From contig NZ_JAUSTJ010000002.1 in NCBI RefSeq assembly GCF_030812785.1, positions 1,488,001 through 1,552,000 on the forward strand: a stretch of 64,000 nucleotides of DNA. Reading direction: 5' to 3'. The position numbers and the translations under genes are program-made. The notes below the pieces were generated by a model, which saw only the letters and a list, made by a program, of their open reading frames with translations, was not told where the DNA came from and searched no databases. Below, piece after piece: positions 8,263-17,421 of this stretch (positions are counted from its first letter, which is position 1; the number at the start of each line of letters is the position of its first letter). Source of the DNA: Sphingomonas kyeonggiensis (GTDB lineage Bacteria > Pseudomonadota > Alphaproteobacteria > Sphingomonadales > Sphingomonadaceae).

Positions 8263-8859
8263 TCAGGCCACCGGCCGCCGGGCGCGCAGGGCCTGGGCGA
8301 GCGTGCCTTCGTCGAGATAGTCGAGCTCGCCGCCCACCGGCAGGCCGTGCGCGAGCTGGGTGACGCGGACGGGATAGGTCTCGATCCGCTCGGCGATGTA
8401 ATGCGCGGTGGTCTGGCCCTCGAGCGTGGCGTTCATCGCCAGCACCACTTCGTCGATCCCGCCGGCGGCGATGCGGGCGACCAGCCGGTCGATGCGCAGA
8501 TCCTCGGGCCGCACGCCCTCCAGCGCCGAGAGGCGGCCGCCGAGCACATGGAAGCGGCCCGGGAAGAGCCGCGAGCGATCGAGCGCCCAGAGGTCGGCCA
8601 CTTCCTCGACCACGCAGAGCGAGCGCACGTCGCGGCGGGGATCGGCGCAGATCTGGCAGGGGTCGCTGGTGTCGACATTGCCGCAGGTGCCGCAGGTGGC
8701 GAGGTTGCGGCTGACCGCGCCCAGTGCGGCGAGCAACGGATCGAGCGCGGTCTCGCGCTTCTTGAGCAGATGGAGCACCGCGCGGCGCGCCGAGCGCGGG
8801 CCGAGGCCGGGCAGTCGCGACAGGGCCTGGGTGAGCGCTTCGATCTCGGGAGATGCCAT
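8263..8859 (-). CDS. recR: Recombination mediator RecR
   Basis: The 198-residue length and order of motifs fit RecR: an N-terminal HhH region ([20 protein letters not shown]), a four-cysteine zinc finger ([16 protein letters not shown]), then a TOPRIM domain ([14 protein letters not shown] and so on) with the Walker-B-like C-terminal [11 protein letters not shown]. RecR works with RecF/RecO to load RecA at gaps. The ATG at 8859 starts the canonical [18 protein letters not shown]; longer upstream readings run into the divergent fmt region and are rejected. dnaX and the YbaB gene, its usual neighbours, are absent here. Confidence 0.96.
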   Translation of the reverse strand: MASPEIEALTQALSRLPGLGPRSARRAVLHLLKKRETALDPLLAALGAVSRNLATCGTCGNVDTSDPCQICADPRRDVRSLCVVEEVADLWALDRSRLFPGRFHVLGGRLSALEGVRPEDLRIDRLVARIAAGGIDEVVLAMNATLEGQTTAHYIAERIETYPVRVTQLAHGLPVGGELDYLDEGTLAQALRARRPVA

Positions 8860-8910
8860 GAAGAGTGAGATAAGCGAGGCGGAACGGAAAGAAAACACCC
8901 TGGCCCCGCT

Positions 8911-8949
8911 CGCGCCTTCGCCTGAGATCCCGGCTTTCGCCGGGATGAC
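8911..8949. repeat. Single copy of a 39-bp hairpin repeat (GATCCCGGC family)
   Basis: The hairpin arms GATCCCGGC and GCCGGGATGA surround a TTTC loop. The whole 39 bp matches the reverse complement of 15600-15638 with two differences, extending beyond the hairpin itself. It lies between the divergent recR and fmt starts, so it is close to both promoters; fmt starts 22 bases downstream. Confidence 0.8.
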
Positions 8950-8970
8950 GAGTAAGGCTAAGGGCACCGC

Positions 8971-9909
8971 ATGCGAGTGATATTCATGGGAACGCCCGAA
9001 TTCGCCGTGCCGGTGCTCGATGCGCTGGTCGACGCCGGGCACGACGTCGTGGCGGCGTACAGCCAGCCGCCCCGGGCAGGTGGACGGCGCGGCAAGGCGC
9101 TCACCCCCTCCCCGGTGCAGGCACGGGCCGAGGCGCTGGGGATCGCGGTGCGCACGCCCCTTTCCTTCCGCAAGGATCCCGATGCGCTGCCGGCGTTCCA
9201 GGCGCTGGAGGCCGATGTGGCGGTGGTCGCGGCCTATGGCCTGATCCTGCCCCAGGCAGTGCTCGATGCGCCGAGACATGGCTGCCTCAACGTCCATGGC
9301 TCGCTGCTGCCGAGGTGGCGCGGCGCCGCGCCGGTCCAGCGGGCGATCCTTGCTGGAGACACGGAGACGGGCATCGGCATCATGCAGATGGAAGCCGGGC
9401 TCGATACCGGGCCGGTGCGGCTCGAGGAACGGATTCCGATCGGTCCTTCCGATACCAGCGGCGTGCTTTCCCAGCGGCTCTCGCTGCTCGGCGCCAAGCT
9501 GATGGTGGAGGTGCTCGGCGACCTGGCCGGCTATCCTCCGCAGCCGCAGCCCGAGGACGGCGTGACCTATGCCGCCAAGATCGACAAGGCCGAGGCGCGG
9601 ATCGACTGGAGCGTCGGTGCGCAACAGGTCGATCGCCAGGTCCGTGCCTTCAACCCCGCGCCCGGGGCGTGGTTCGAACATGAAGGCGAGCGCATCAAGC
9701 TACTGACCGCCCATGTCCAGAGCGCGTCCGACAATCCGGGCGACGTGCATTACCGCACCACGCCGGGGCTGGTGCTCGACGCGCAGCTGACGATCGGCTG
9801 CGGCGACGGCGCGATCCGGCCGGACACCGTCCAGCGTGCAGGACGTGGCGTCATGACGGTGACCGAGCTGCTGCGGGGCTTTCCGATCCCGCCGGGAATC
9901 CGGCTTTGA
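8971..9909 (+). CDS. fmt: Methionyl-tRNA formyltransferase
   Basis: The 312-residue enzyme formylates initiator Met-tRNA using 10-formyl-tetrahydrofolate. The N-terminal [14 protein letters not shown], the active-site region [21 protein letters not shown] and the METGLDTGP-like segment [10 protein letters not shown] are characteristic, followed by the C-terminal tRNA-binding OB domain. It overlaps truA by 4 bases (TTGA) and forms an fmt-truA pair. A hairpin repeat lies immediately upstream. Confidence 0.97.
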   Translation: MRVIFMGTPEFAVPVLDALVDAGHDVVAAYSQPPRAGGRRGKALTPSPVQARAEALGIAVRTPLSFRKDPDALPAFQALEADVAVVAAYGLILPQAVLDAPRHGCLNVHGSLLPRWRGAAPVQRAILAGDTETGIGIMQMEAGLDTGPVRLEERIPIGPSDTSGVLSQRLSLLGAKLMVEVLGDLAGYPPQPQPEDGVTYAAKIDKAEARIDWSVGAQQVDRQVRAFNPAPGAWFEHEGERIKLLTAHVQSASDNPGDVHYRTTPGLVLDAQLTIGCGDGAIRPDTVQRAGRGVMTVTELLRGFPIPPGIRL

Positions 9910-10646
9910 CGCGGTTCGCGCTGACGGTGGAGTTTGACGGCCGGCCCTTCATGGGCTGGCAGCGGCAGGACCATGGCCCGAGCGTGCAGCAGGCGATCGA
10001 GGATGCCGCCTTTGCGGTGACCGGCGAGCGGGCATCGGTACAGGCGGCGGGGCGCACCGATGCCGGCGTGCACGGCCTGGGCATGCGCGCGCACATCGAT
10101 ATCGAGAAGCCGATCACCGCTTTCCGGCTGATGGAAGCCCTGAACGCACGCGTGCGGCCGCATCCGGTGGCGATCCTCGATTGCGTCGAGGTGGCGGACG
10201 ACTGGCATGCGCGTTTCTCGTGCGTTGCACGCCATTATGAATATAGAATCTCAACAAGGCGGGCGCCGCTGACCTGGGAGAAGGGGCTGGCCTGGCGAGT
10301 GATACCGCCGCTCGATGCCGGACTGATGGCCGAGGGCGCGGCGCGGCTGCTGGGGCGGCACGACTTCACCACCTTCCGCTCGGCGCATTGCCAGGCGGAC
10401 AGCCCGCTGCGCACGCTCGACCGGCTCGAAGTGGTGGCGGACGGCGAGCGGATCAGCGTGTTCGCCTCGGCGCGCTCGTTCCTGCATCACCAGGTGCGCT
10501 CGATGGTCGGCTGCATCGTGCTGGTCGGCCAGGGCCGCTGGACGCCCGACGACATGACCGCGGCGCTGGAAGCCCGCGACCGCGCAGCGCTCGGGCTCAA
10601 CGCGCCGTCGGACGGGCTGTTTTTCCTGCGGGCGGACTATCCCTAA
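9906..10646 (+). CDS. truA: tRNA pseudouridine synthase A
   Basis: The 246-residue enzyme makes pseudouridine at positions 38-40 of tRNA anticodon arms. The start is a TTG overlapping the fmt stop. The catalytic aspartate is Asp52 in [13 protein letters not shown]; the conserved [13 protein letters not shown] region near the C-terminus is also present. It is translationally coupled to fmt and followed by a long palindromic repeat. Confidence 0.97.
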   Translation: MTRFALTVEFDGRPFMGWQRQDHGPSVQQAIEDAAFAVTGERASVQAAGRTDAGVHGLGMRAHIDIEKPITAFRLMEALNARVRPHPVAILDCVEVADDWHARFSCVARHYEYRISTRRAPLTWEKGLAWRVIPPLDAGLMAEGAARLLGRHDFTTFRSAHCQADSPLRTLDRLEVVADGERISVFASARSFLHHQVRSMVGCIVLVGQGRWTPDDMTAALEARDRAALGLNAPSDGLFFLRADYP

Positions 10647-10648
10647 AT

Positions 10649-10774
10649 CCCTCTCCCTTTGGGAGAGGGAGGGAGCGCCGAAGGCGCGGAAGGGTGAGGG
10701 TCGAAAGTCGAGGCTACCCTCACCTTCCCACTCGGCTTCGCCTCGCGGGCCCCTTCCTCTCCCAAAGGGAGAGG
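10649..10774. repeat. Nested palindromic repeat, CCCTCTCCC family
   Basis: The outer hairpin halves TCCCTCTCCCTTTGGGAGA at the left and CTCTCCCAAAGGGAGAG at the right enclose the inner arms GGGTGAGGGTCG and the ACCCTCACCTTCCC region. The repeat exactly fills the gap between the convergent truA and RNA methyltransferase genes, so both transcripts would end in it. It could act as a bidirectional terminator. Confidence 0.85.
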
Positions 10775-10778
10775 CGTT

Positions 10779-11969
10779 TTATCGGCTGAACCGCGCCGCC
10801 AGCTCGACATGGGTCGACCAGCGGAACTGGCCGACCGGCTGGATCCAGTCGAGGCGGTAGCCGCCCTGACACAGAATCTCCGCATCCCGTGCGAAGGTAT
10901 TGGGATTACAGGAAACATGCGCCACCAGAGGTGTCCGCGCCCTGGCGATCTCGGCGGCCTGCTCGCGGGCGCCGGCACGGGGCGGATCGATCACCGCGGC
11001 TTCGAACTTGTCGAGATCGCCCGCCGTCACCGGGCGGCGGAACAGGTCGCGATGGTCGGCGAAGACCATGCGCCGCGCCTGCGCCGCCGCTGCCTTGAGC
11101 GACAGGATCGAATTCCGCGCGGCCTCGGCCGCATAGACCTTGGCGTTGGGGAAGGCGAAGGTGAAGGTGCCCAGGCCTGCGAAGAGGTCCGCGACGGTGC
11201 CGGCATCGCCGACGATCTCGCGGACCGCGGCAACCAGGGCCGCCTCGCCCTCGGGCGTCGCCTGGAGGAAATTGCCCTGGGGGAACGGCACGGGCACGCC
11301 GCCGAGCGTGATCGTCACCGGATCGGGCTCCCAGCGCGCCGTCGGCCCGAGGCCCTCGTCGATCGAGAAGCGGGCGAGCTGATGGCGATGCGCGAAGGCT
11401 ATGATCGCCTCGGCGGCGGCGAGGCCCTCGGCCTCCAGCCCGTCGAGCAGGACGTCCACGCCCTGATCGGCCCGGGCGAGATGGACGTTGATCCGGCGCG
11501 AGGTCGGCAGCAGCGCGGCGAGCAGGCCGCGGAGCGGCGCCAGCAGCGCGAACAGCGCGGGATCGAGGACGTGGCATTCCTGCAGGTCGATCAGGGTGTG
11601 GCTGCCCTGGCCGGTGAAGCCGAGCAGCACCTGGCGCCCGCGGCGCTCGGCATGGAGCGTGGCGCGGCGGCGGGTGCGCGGCGGCGAGAGCAAGGGAGCG
11701 CGGATCTCGGTCTCCAGCTTGTGCTGGGCGAGCGCGCCGGCGATCCGGTCAACGATGAAAGCACTCCAGCTGGCATCGTCGAGATGCTGGAGCTGGCAGC
11801 CGCCGCATTCGGGGAAGTGCCGGCAGGGCGGCGCCTGGTGATGGGGGCCGCGGGTGATCGCGCCGTGCGCGTCGACCTGGTCGCCGGGGGCGGTGAAGGG
11901 GATGTAGCGGCCATCGTCGGTGATGCCCTCACCACGGCCGGCGACTTTCAGGACGGTGCTCAGAGACAT
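10779..11969 (-). CDS. Fe-S class I SAM-dependent RNA uracil-5-methyltransferase (TrmA/RlmD family)
   Basis: The 396-residue protein has an N-terminal TRAM-like region, then the 4Fe-4S ligands Cys49, Cys55 and Cys58 plus a fourth cysteine in LQECHVLDP. The SAM domain contains VADLFAGLGTFTFAF. The DPPRAG motif and the catalytic cysteine in HVSCNPNTFARD follow. Family members make 5-methyluridine in tRNA or 23S rRNA; the target is not decided. It overlaps nnr by 10 bases and is last in the ilvD operon. Confidence 0.92.
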   Translation of the reverse strand: MSLSTVLKVAGRGEGITDDGRYIPFTAPGDQVDAHGAITRGPHHQAPPCRHFPECGGCQLQHLDDASWSAFIVDRIAGALAQHKLETEIRAPLLSPPRTRRRATLHAERRGRQVLLGFTGQGSHTLIDLQECHVLDPALFALLAPLRGLLAALLPTSRRINVHLARADQGVDVLLDGLEAEGLAAAEAIIAFAHRHQLARFSIDEGLGPTARWEPDPVTITLGGVPVPFPQGNFLQATPEGEAALVAAVREIVGDAGTVADLFAGLGTFTFAFPNAKVYAAEAARNSILSLKAAAAQARRMVFADHRDLFRRPVTAGDLDKFEAAVIDPPRAGAREQAAEIARARTPLVAHVSCNPNTFARDAEILCQGGYRLDWIQPVGQFRWSTHVELAARFSR

Positions 11970-13354
11970 TCGGAGATCGCTTGGGGGAGATGCATGGGCA
12001 GCGCATCGGCGATGAAGGCCGGCCCTGCAAGAGCGGCGGCGCGGGCATGGAGCCAGACCGCTGTTTCCGCGGCATTTTTATCGCCCGAGGCAACCTGGGC
12101 GGCGAGCGTGCCGGCAAGGACGTCGCCGGTGCCGGCGGTGGAGAGCCAGGACGAGGCCTGGGCCAGCACGCGCACCTCGCCGCGAGGGCTGGCGATCACC
12201 GTGTCGGCACCCTTGTGGATCACCGTCGCACGGGTTTCCGATGCCGCTGCAAGGGTTTGTGCGATCTTGTCGCCATCGCCTTCGAACATCCGCCCGAACT
12301 CGCCGGCATGCGGCGTGAGCCAGGTGGCGGCATTGCGGCGCTTGAGCCAGGCGGCGGCGGACTTGCCGAGCAGGGTCAGCGCATCGCCGTCAAGGATGAG
12401 GGGAAGATCGGCACCGAGCGCGGCCTTGAGCAGGCCCTCGGCGCGACGATCGCGGCCCAGGCCGGGGCCTATGACGACAGCCCCGATACGGTTCTCGGTG
12501 AGGAAATCCGCCAGATCGTCGCCATTCGCGATCCTGTGGCGCACCAAGGCGTCGGGTCCGCCGCTGCCGTCGCCGGCACCGGCGAGGATCGTGTAGCCCG
12601 CGCCGGCTGCCATCGCGGCATGGGCTGCGAGGCGCGCGGCGCCGGGCATGTCGCCCTCGACCACCACGACCAGCCCGCGGCTGTATTTATGCGCGCGCGG
12701 TCCCGGCGCGGCGAGCTTCGGACGGGTGACGGTGCGCCAGCTGGTATCGACGGGGATATCGATATCGGCGAGCAGGACATGGCCGCAGCATTCGAGCCCG
12801 GCACCGAGGACATGGGCGGGCTTGAGCGCGCCGAGCGCCAGCGTCGCGCTGATGCCGCGGGGGACGCCGAGATCGGCGCCGCTGTCGGTGGCGAGGCCCG
12901 AAGGCAGGTCGATCGCCAGGCTGAAGCGGGCAGCATGGACCAGTTCGGCGAAGACCGGGGCGATGCCGCGCTCCAGCGGGCGCGTGAGGCCGGTGCCGAA
13001 CAGGCCATCGACCAGCACCGGGCGCGGCCGGGCGCGATAGAGCGAGTCCACCTCCCCGCCCCAGCGCTCCAGCATCGTGCGCGCCGCAGGCGTGCCCGGC
13101 TCGCCCGAGGCGGCGATGGCGACGTCATGGCCGGCTGCCTTCAGCAGGCGCGCGGCGACATAGGCGTCCCCGCCATTGTTGCCGGGGCCGGCAAGGACGA
13201 GGATCGGAGCGCCATGGGCGAAACGCGCGGCCTCGCGTGCCACCGCGGCGCCGGCCCGCTCCATCACGTCTAGCTGGGGTTCGCGCCGGAACACCGCCTC
13301 CTCGGCGGCGCGCATCTGGGCAGCGGTGACGATCGGTGCGCCGGGCGGGATCAT
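11960..13354 (-). CDS. nnr: Bifunctional NAD(P)H-hydrate epimerase/dehydratase
   Basis: The 464-residue protein repairs hydrated NAD(P)H. The N-terminal YjeF epimerase domain (about 1-210) has VLAGPGNNGGDAYVAARLL. The C-terminal ribokinase-like dehydratase domain (about 220-464) has TPHAGEFGRMF, VIHKGADTVIA and STAGTGDVLAG. The ATG at 13354 overlaps the preceding lipoprotein stop (ATGA), and the 3' end overlaps the RNA methyltransferase by 10 bases, so the three are tightly coupled. Confidence 0.95.
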   Translation of the reverse strand: MIPPGAPIVTAAQMRAAEEAVFRREPQLDVMERAGAAVAREAARFAHGAPILVLAGPGNNGGDAYVAARLLKAAGHDVAIAASGEPGTPAARTMLERWGGEVDSLYRARPRPVLVDGLFGTGLTRPLERGIAPVFAELVHAARFSLAIDLPSGLATDSGADLGVPRGISATLALGALKPAHVLGAGLECCGHVLLADIDIPVDTSWRTVTRPKLAAPGPRAHKYSRGLVVVVEGDMPGAARLAAHAAMAAGAGYTILAGAGDGSGGPDALVRHRIANGDDLADFLTENRIGAVVIGPGLGRDRRAEGLLKAALGADLPLILDGDALTLLGKSAAAWLKRRNAATWLTPHAGEFGRMFEGDGDKIAQTLAAASETRATVIHKGADTVIASPRGEVRVLAQASSWLSTAGTGDVLAGTLAAQVASGDKNAAETAVWLHARAAALAGPAFIADALPMHLPQAISECL

Positions 13355-13815
13355 TTGCCCGGTTTGGCCCCGCGCACGGTCGCAGGCAAGCGATAGCGCG
13401 CACCGCCGATCGCGACTTCGATCTGGTCGGGTGCGAGGATGGTGACCTTGGCCTTTTCGGCGCCGTCCGCCGCGATCACGCCGCGACCGTCGGTGGTGAC
13501 GAGCAGGCGGCGGAAACCGCCGTCCGGATGGCGCAGGGTCAGGAACAGGCCGTCCTGCGACTGGGTGCGGTCGATCGTGCAGGCAAAGGCGAAGGTTTCG
13601 GCGCCGGGCGGGGCGCATTCGACGCGGCCCTCGGCCTTCTCCATCTTCTCGGCATGGACGGTGTTGCGGGCCTCGGCAGCCTTGTCGCGGACCTGGGTGT
13701 TGCAGGCGGTGAGGGAAAGAAGGGCCGCGAGCGTTAGTGCCCCGCGTGCCCTTCCCCTCTCCCCAGCCCTCTCCCCGGAGGGGAGAGGGAGAATATCAGA
13801 TATCGGCAAAGACAT
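13351..13815 (-). CDS. Small putative lipoprotein; N-terminus encoded by a palindromic repeat
   Basis: The 154-residue product (from the first usable ATG, 13815) has a hydrophobic stretch ending in a lipobox-like LSLTAC, so the cysteine is a candidate lipidation site. The rest is a soluble domain with two further cysteines ([15 protein letters not shown]) that I do not recognise. Between the ATG, which overlaps ilvD by 20 bases, and the hydrophobic stretch the coding sequence is a copy of the CCCTCTCCC palindrome ([13 protein letters not shown]). No ATG, GTG or TTG lies between the repeat and the hydrophobic stretch. The start is uncertain. The gene is in the ilvD-nnr operon. Confidence 0.65.
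   Translation of the reverse strand: MSLPISDILPLPSGERAGERGRARGALTLAALLSLTACNTQVRDKAAEARNTVHAEKMEKAEGRVECAPPGAETFAFACTIDRTQSQDGLFLTLRHPDGGFRRLLVTTDGRGVIAADGAEKAKVTILAPDQIEVAIGGARYRLPATVRGAKPGK
13751..13794. repeat. Partial CCCTCTCCC palindrome inside a coding start
   Basis: About 44 bp: CTTCCCCTCTCCCC followed by a hairpin CTCTCCCC-GGAG-GGGAGAG. It equals one half of the longer repeats at 26851-26956. It sits directly after the ilvD stop and within the apparent 5' coding region of the small lipoprotein gene. Confidence 0.8.
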
Positions 13816-15517
13816 GGGTTTCGGCGCTGGCTCCCGGGTGCGTGACAGCCCCCTTATAAGCCGGACCGACATTTTGCGAGAAGCGCCAGAGCGCGCCGGC
13901 CTGATAGTCGTTCATCCGCGGCTGCCACTTCGCCCGGCGCTCCGCCAGCACGTCCTCGGGCACGTTGAGATCGACGGTGCCAGCCTCGGCATCGATGCTG
14001 ATCTCGTCGCCGTCCTCGACCAGCGCGATCGGGCCGCCCTCGGCCGCCTCGGGGCCGACATGGCCGATGCAGAAACCGCGGGTGCCGCCCGAGAAACGGC
14101 CATCGGTGATCAGCGCGACCTTCTCGCCCAGGCCCTGGCCATAGAGCGCCGCGGTGGTCGACAGCATCTCGCGCATGCCGGGTCCGCCCTTCGGCCCTTC
14201 ATAGCGGATGACGACGACCGTTCCTTCCTTGATCGCATTGGCCTCGACCGCGGCAAAGGCATCTTCCTCGCGCTCGAACACCTTGGCGGTGCCTGTGAAC
14301 TGGAGGCGGTGCATGCCCGCGACCTTCACGATCGCGCCTTCAGGGGCCAGCGAGCCGCGCAGGCCGACCACGCCGCCGGTGGGGGTGATCGGGGTCTTCG
14401 CGTCGTAGATGACCTTCTGGTCGGGGTTCCAGGTAACCTCGTCGATATTCTCGCCGAGCGTCTTGCCGGTCACCGTCATGCAATCGAGGTGGAGCAGGCC
14501 GGTCTGGGCAAGCGACTTCATCAGCATGTAGATGCCGCCGGCCTCGTGCATGTCCTTGGCGACATAGCGGCCGCCGGGCTTGAGATCGGCCATGTACGGC
14601 GTCGACTTGAAGATCTCGGCGACGTCGAACAGGTCGAAATCGATGCCGCACTCGTTCGCCATGGCGGGCAGGTGCAGCGCGCCATTGGTCGAGCCGCCGG
14701 TCGCCGCGACGATACGGGCGGCATTCTCGAAGGCTTCGCGGGTGCAGATGTCACGCGGGCGGATCTGCTTCTCGATCAGCGTCATCACCTGGCGGCCCGC
14801 GGCAACCGCGATCTCTTCACGCGACTTGTACGGAGCCGGCGCCATGTTGCTGTTCGGCAAGGACAAACCGATCGCCTCGGCGACGCAGGCCATGGTGTTG
14901 GCGGTGTACTGGCCGCCGCATGCGCCGTGACCCGGGCATGCCGCCTTCTCGATCGCGGTGACCTCGGAGAGCGGGCATTTGCCGGCGGCATAGCGGCCGA
15001 CCACCTCGAACACGTCGATGACGGTGAGGTCGCGCTCCTGGTAGCGGCCGGGCAGGATCGAGCCGCCATAGACGAAGATCGACGGCACGTTAAGGCGGAG
15101 CATCGCCATCATCATGCCCGGCAGCGACTTGTCGCAGCCGGCAAAGGTGACGAGCGCGTCATAGCAATGCCCGCGGACCGAAAGCTCGACCGAGTCGGCG
15201 ATGACCTCGCGGCTGACCAGAGAGGACTTCATGCCCTGGTGCCCCATGGCGATGCCGTCGGTCACGGTGATCGTGTTGAAGCGGCGCGGCATGCCGCCCG
15301 CCTCGTTCACGCCGGTGCGGCACCAGTCGGCCTGCTGATCGAGCGTCGTGTTGCACGGCGCGCTGTCGTTGCCCGCGGAAGCGATGCCGACGAACGGCCG
15401 GGCAATCTCCTCCTCGGTGAGGCCCATGGCGTAATAATAGCTGCGGTGCGGGGCGCTCTCGACGCCGACGGAAACGTAGCGGCTGGGGAGCTTGGACTTG
15501 TCGAATCGGTTGGTCAT
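13796..15517 (-). CDS. ilvD: Dihydroxy-acid dehydratase
   Basis: The 573-residue Fe-S enzyme makes the 2-keto acid precursors of valine, leucine and isoleucine. Family markers are [39 protein letters not shown] and the C-terminal [17 protein letters not shown]. The ATG at 15517 gives the standard start [20 protein letters not shown]; readings upstream enter a repeat. No leader peptide or attenuator was seen. The downstream genes (lipoprotein, nnr, RNA methyltransferase) appear to be co-transcribed. Confidence 0.97.
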   Translation of the reverse strand: MTNRFDKSKLPSRYVSVGVESAPHRSYYYAMGLTEEEIARPFVGIASAGNDSAPCNTTLDQQADWCRTGVNEAGGMPRRFNTITVTDGIAMGHQGMKSSLVSREVIADSVELSVRGHCYDALVTFAGCDKSLPGMMMAMLRLNVPSIFVYGGSILPGRYQERDLTVIDVFEVVGRYAAGKCPLSEVTAIEKAACPGHGACGGQYTANTMACVAEAIGLSLPNSNMAPAPYKSREEIAVAAGRQVMTLIEKQIRPRDICTREAFENAARIVAATGGSTNGALHLPAMANECGIDFDLFDVAEIFKSTPYMADLKPGGRYVAKDMHEAGGIYMLMKSLAQTGLLHLDCMTVTGKTLGENIDEVTWNPDQKVIYDAKTPITPTGGVVGLRGSLAPEGAIVKVAGMHRLQFTGTAKVFEREEDAFAAVEANAIKEGTVVVIRYEGPKGGPGMREMLSTTAALYGQGLGEKVALITDGRFSGGTRGFCIGHVGPEAAEGGPIALVEDGDEISIDAEAGTVDLNVPEDVLAERRAKWQPRMNDYQAGALWRFSQNVGPAYKGAVTHPGASAETHVFADI

Positions 15518-15549
15518 GATGCGCAAGCCTATGTCGCGCGGAGGGGGTT

Positions 15550-15570
15550 TTGCGCAATAGTCTTGCGCAA
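15550..15570. promoter_or_regulatory. Two TTGCGCAA palindromes upstream of ilvD
   Basis: The perfect 8-bp palindrome TTGCGCAA occurs at 15550-15557 and again at 15563-15570, centres 13 bp apart, about 33-53 bp upstream of the ilvD start. The paired arrangement is what a dimeric regulator site might look like. It could equally be chance in a G+C-rich genome; I know of no named regulator with this exact site. Confidence 0.35.
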
Positions 15571-15599
15571 AGAAATTCTCGGGGGAGGGAAATATAGCC

Positions 15600-15677
15600 G
15601 TCATCCCGGCGGAAGCCGGGATCTCAGGCGATGGCGCGGAAGGAGCCGCACGAGATCCCGACTTTCGTCGGGATGAC
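15600..15677. repeat. Two-hairpin repeat (GATCCCGGC family)
   Basis: The left hairpin GTCATCCCGGC-GGAA-GCCGGGAT and the right hairpin GATCCCGAC-TTTC-GTCGGGATGAC are separated by about 30 bp, and the outer ends are inverted copies of each other. The left half matches 8911-8949 in inverted orientation. It is located between ilvD and the amidohydrolase gene. Confidence 0.85.
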
Positions 15678-15710
15678 GGTTTTGGGGTTCGGGCAAAGGC
15701 ACGCTTCCTG

Positions 15711-16412
15711 TTAGCGGAGAAGATGCCCGGCCAAGTCCGCCAAAATATCGGCCCACTCCCGCGCCCCCGCATCCTCCCGGATCAGGTCGTTGCGGATCTC
15801 GATCGCGACCGAGGGTCTCCCCTGCCCTTCGGCATGGCGGTTGAGCGTCGCGTTGAGCAGGCGGCCCGAATAGGGCTCGTTGTCGCCGGTGACGAAGCCG
15901 CGATCCCGGAAGAACTTCACCGTAGGATGCGCGGCACGAGTGTCGCGGTTGTAGAGCACGCCGACCTGCCAGGGGCGATCGGTGCCGCCATGTTCGAGGC
16001 ACGGCGTGAAGCTGTGGATCGACAGGATCAGCCGGGGCCGCCGGGCGCGAACCTGGTCGCGCAGCACGCGGTGATAGGGCGTGTGGAAGCGGGCGATGCG
16101 CGCGGGCTTGTCGACGCTCTCGTTGCCCGGGATCAGATGGCCGTCGCTGCGGTGCGGGATCAGGCCGATATGATCGGGCTCGCGGTGGAGATCGATCACC
16201 AGCCGCGAGACGGTGGCGAGGATCGCCGGGCAGTCAAGCTTCGCCGCCAGCGCGCGGGTGACCGCGGCGGCACCGATGTCGATCGCGATATGGTTGTCGA
16301 GCAGGGCCGGATCGATGCCCAGGTCGATATCGGCTGGCACGGCGTTGGAGGCGTGGTCGCAGAGCAGCAGCACGTCCTGTGCGCCGCCCTCGAGGATCTC
16401 GGCGGCGCTCAC
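15711..16412 (-). CDS. N-formylglutamate amidohydrolase family protein
   Basis: The 233-residue protein is of the COG3931 type. Characteristic segments are [38 protein letters not shown] and ILSIHSFTP. Classic family members hydrolyse N-formylglutamate in histidine breakdown, but no hut genes are nearby, so the substrate is open. The start is a GTG that overlaps the stop of the enoyl-CoA hydratase homologue (GTGA), indicating a two-gene operon. Confidence 0.85.
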   Translation of the reverse strand: MSAAEILEGGAQDVLLLCDHASNAVPADIDLGIDPALLDNHIAIDIGAAAVTRALAAKLDCPAILATVSRLVIDLHREPDHIGLIPHRSDGHLIPGNESVDKPARIARFHTPYHRVLRDQVRARRPRLILSIHSFTPCLEHGGTDRPWQVGVLYNRDTRAAHPTVKFFRDRGFVTGDNEPYSGRLLNATLNRHAEGQGRPSVAIEIRNDLIREDAGAREWADILADLAGHLLR

Positions 16413-17131
16413 CAGGCGGGGTTCCGGCGGGCGCGGAAGGCGGCAAGTCCCTCGGCGAATTCGGCGCCGCCGAACGCATCCTCGAAGCCCTGGTCGGTCT
16501 GCTCGCCGCGCAGGGTGCGCTTGAGCAGTTGGACGGCCTGGGGGGCGTTGCCGGCGATGGCGTTCGCCATGGCGGTGGCGGTGTCGATCGCCTTGGCGGT
16601 CTTCAGCTCGACCAGACCGATCTTGTGGACCTCGTCGGGGCGGAGCTTGTCGCCGGTGAAGAGGAGGAGCGAGGCCATGCCCCTCCCGACCTGCGCCTCC
16701 AGCCGGGCGACGTCCTCGCGGGGATAGCCGAGGCCCAGCCGCGCCGGGGTGACGGCGAATTCGGAGAGCTTGCCGGCGATGCGGATATCGGCGGCGAGGA
16801 TCAGCGCCACCGCCGCGCCGAAACAGCCGCCGTCGATCGCAGCGATCACCGGCATGGGGAGCGCGGCGACCGCCTCGATCCCCTCGCGCATCGCCTCGCG
16901 GAATTGGGTGCGGAGCGAGGGATCGGCCTGGAGCTGCTCGAACTCGCGGACATCGGCGCCGGCGGAGAAGATGCCGGGCACGTCGGAGCGGAGGATCACG
17001 GCGCGGGCATCGCCGACATCGCGCGCGGCGGCGGCGAGCGCCTGCCAGGCGGCGGTGGGAAGCGCGTTCTTCGCCTCGGGCCGGGCGAGCGCGATGGTGG
17101 CGACATTGCCGGTGCGGGTGAGATGGATCAT
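16409..17131 (-). CDS. Enoyl-CoA hydratase/isomerase family protein
   Basis: The 240-residue crotonase-fold protein has the oxyanion-hole segments SAGADVREF and AAIDGGCFGAAVAL. The usual second catalytic region (LGxxPxxGGTxRL) reads LGLGYPREDVARL, so one canonical glutamate position is altered and the exact reaction (hydratase, isomerase or other) cannot be predicted. It is first gene of a pair with the amidohydrolase homologue. Confidence 0.85.
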   Translation of the reverse strand: MIHLTRTGNVATIALARPEAKNALPTAAWQALAAAARDVGDARAVILRSDVPGIFSAGADVREFEQLQADPSLRTQFREAMREGIEAVAALPMPVIAAIDGGCFGAAVALILAADIRIAGKLSEFAVTPARLGLGYPREDVARLEAQVGRGMASLLLFTGDKLRPDEVHKIGLVELKTAKAIDTATAMANAIAGNAPQAVQLLKRTLRGEQTDQGFEDAFGGAEFAEGLAAFRARRNPAW

Positions 17132-17300
17132 GGCGCGGATCGGCCCGAATGGCGGCGCGCTGTCAAGGGGTGGATGGGGCGGGACTTGGAGACTCTCCGC
17201 GCCCGCGCCACCGACGGACGTTCTGCTCCCGGCAGTCGATCCGCTGGGGACGGTATGCGCCTGGAGCCACCAACATCCTGCTAAATGGACTGGTTAACTG

Positions 17301-17415
17301 CTTCTCCCTTTTCCCCGGCGAAGGCCGGGGCCCAGTCTAAGCGTGCGCGGCGAAGACGCGCCAGGGCGCGTGACTTTCAAGTCTGGGCCCCGGCCTTCGC
17401 CGGGGAAAGCAGAAG
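17301..17415. repeat. Palindromic repeat (CCCCGGC family)
   Basis: The arms CTTCTCCCTTTTCCCCGGCG and the complementary CGCCGGGGAAAGCAGAAG close a structure in which each half is also a hairpin (CCCCGGCGAAGGCCGGGG on the left). It ends just before the ispE stop codon. The remaining part of 17132-17300 holds the 5' region of the enoyl-CoA hydratase homologue; no gene is visible there. Confidence 0.85.
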
Positions 17416-17421
17416 GGGAAA

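Noticed and set aside
10809..12596. Plus-strand open frame of 595 codons opposite the RNA methyltransferase and nnr
   Set aside because: Both minus-strand genes have intact active-site motifs and translational overlaps; the plus frame has no recognisable domain.
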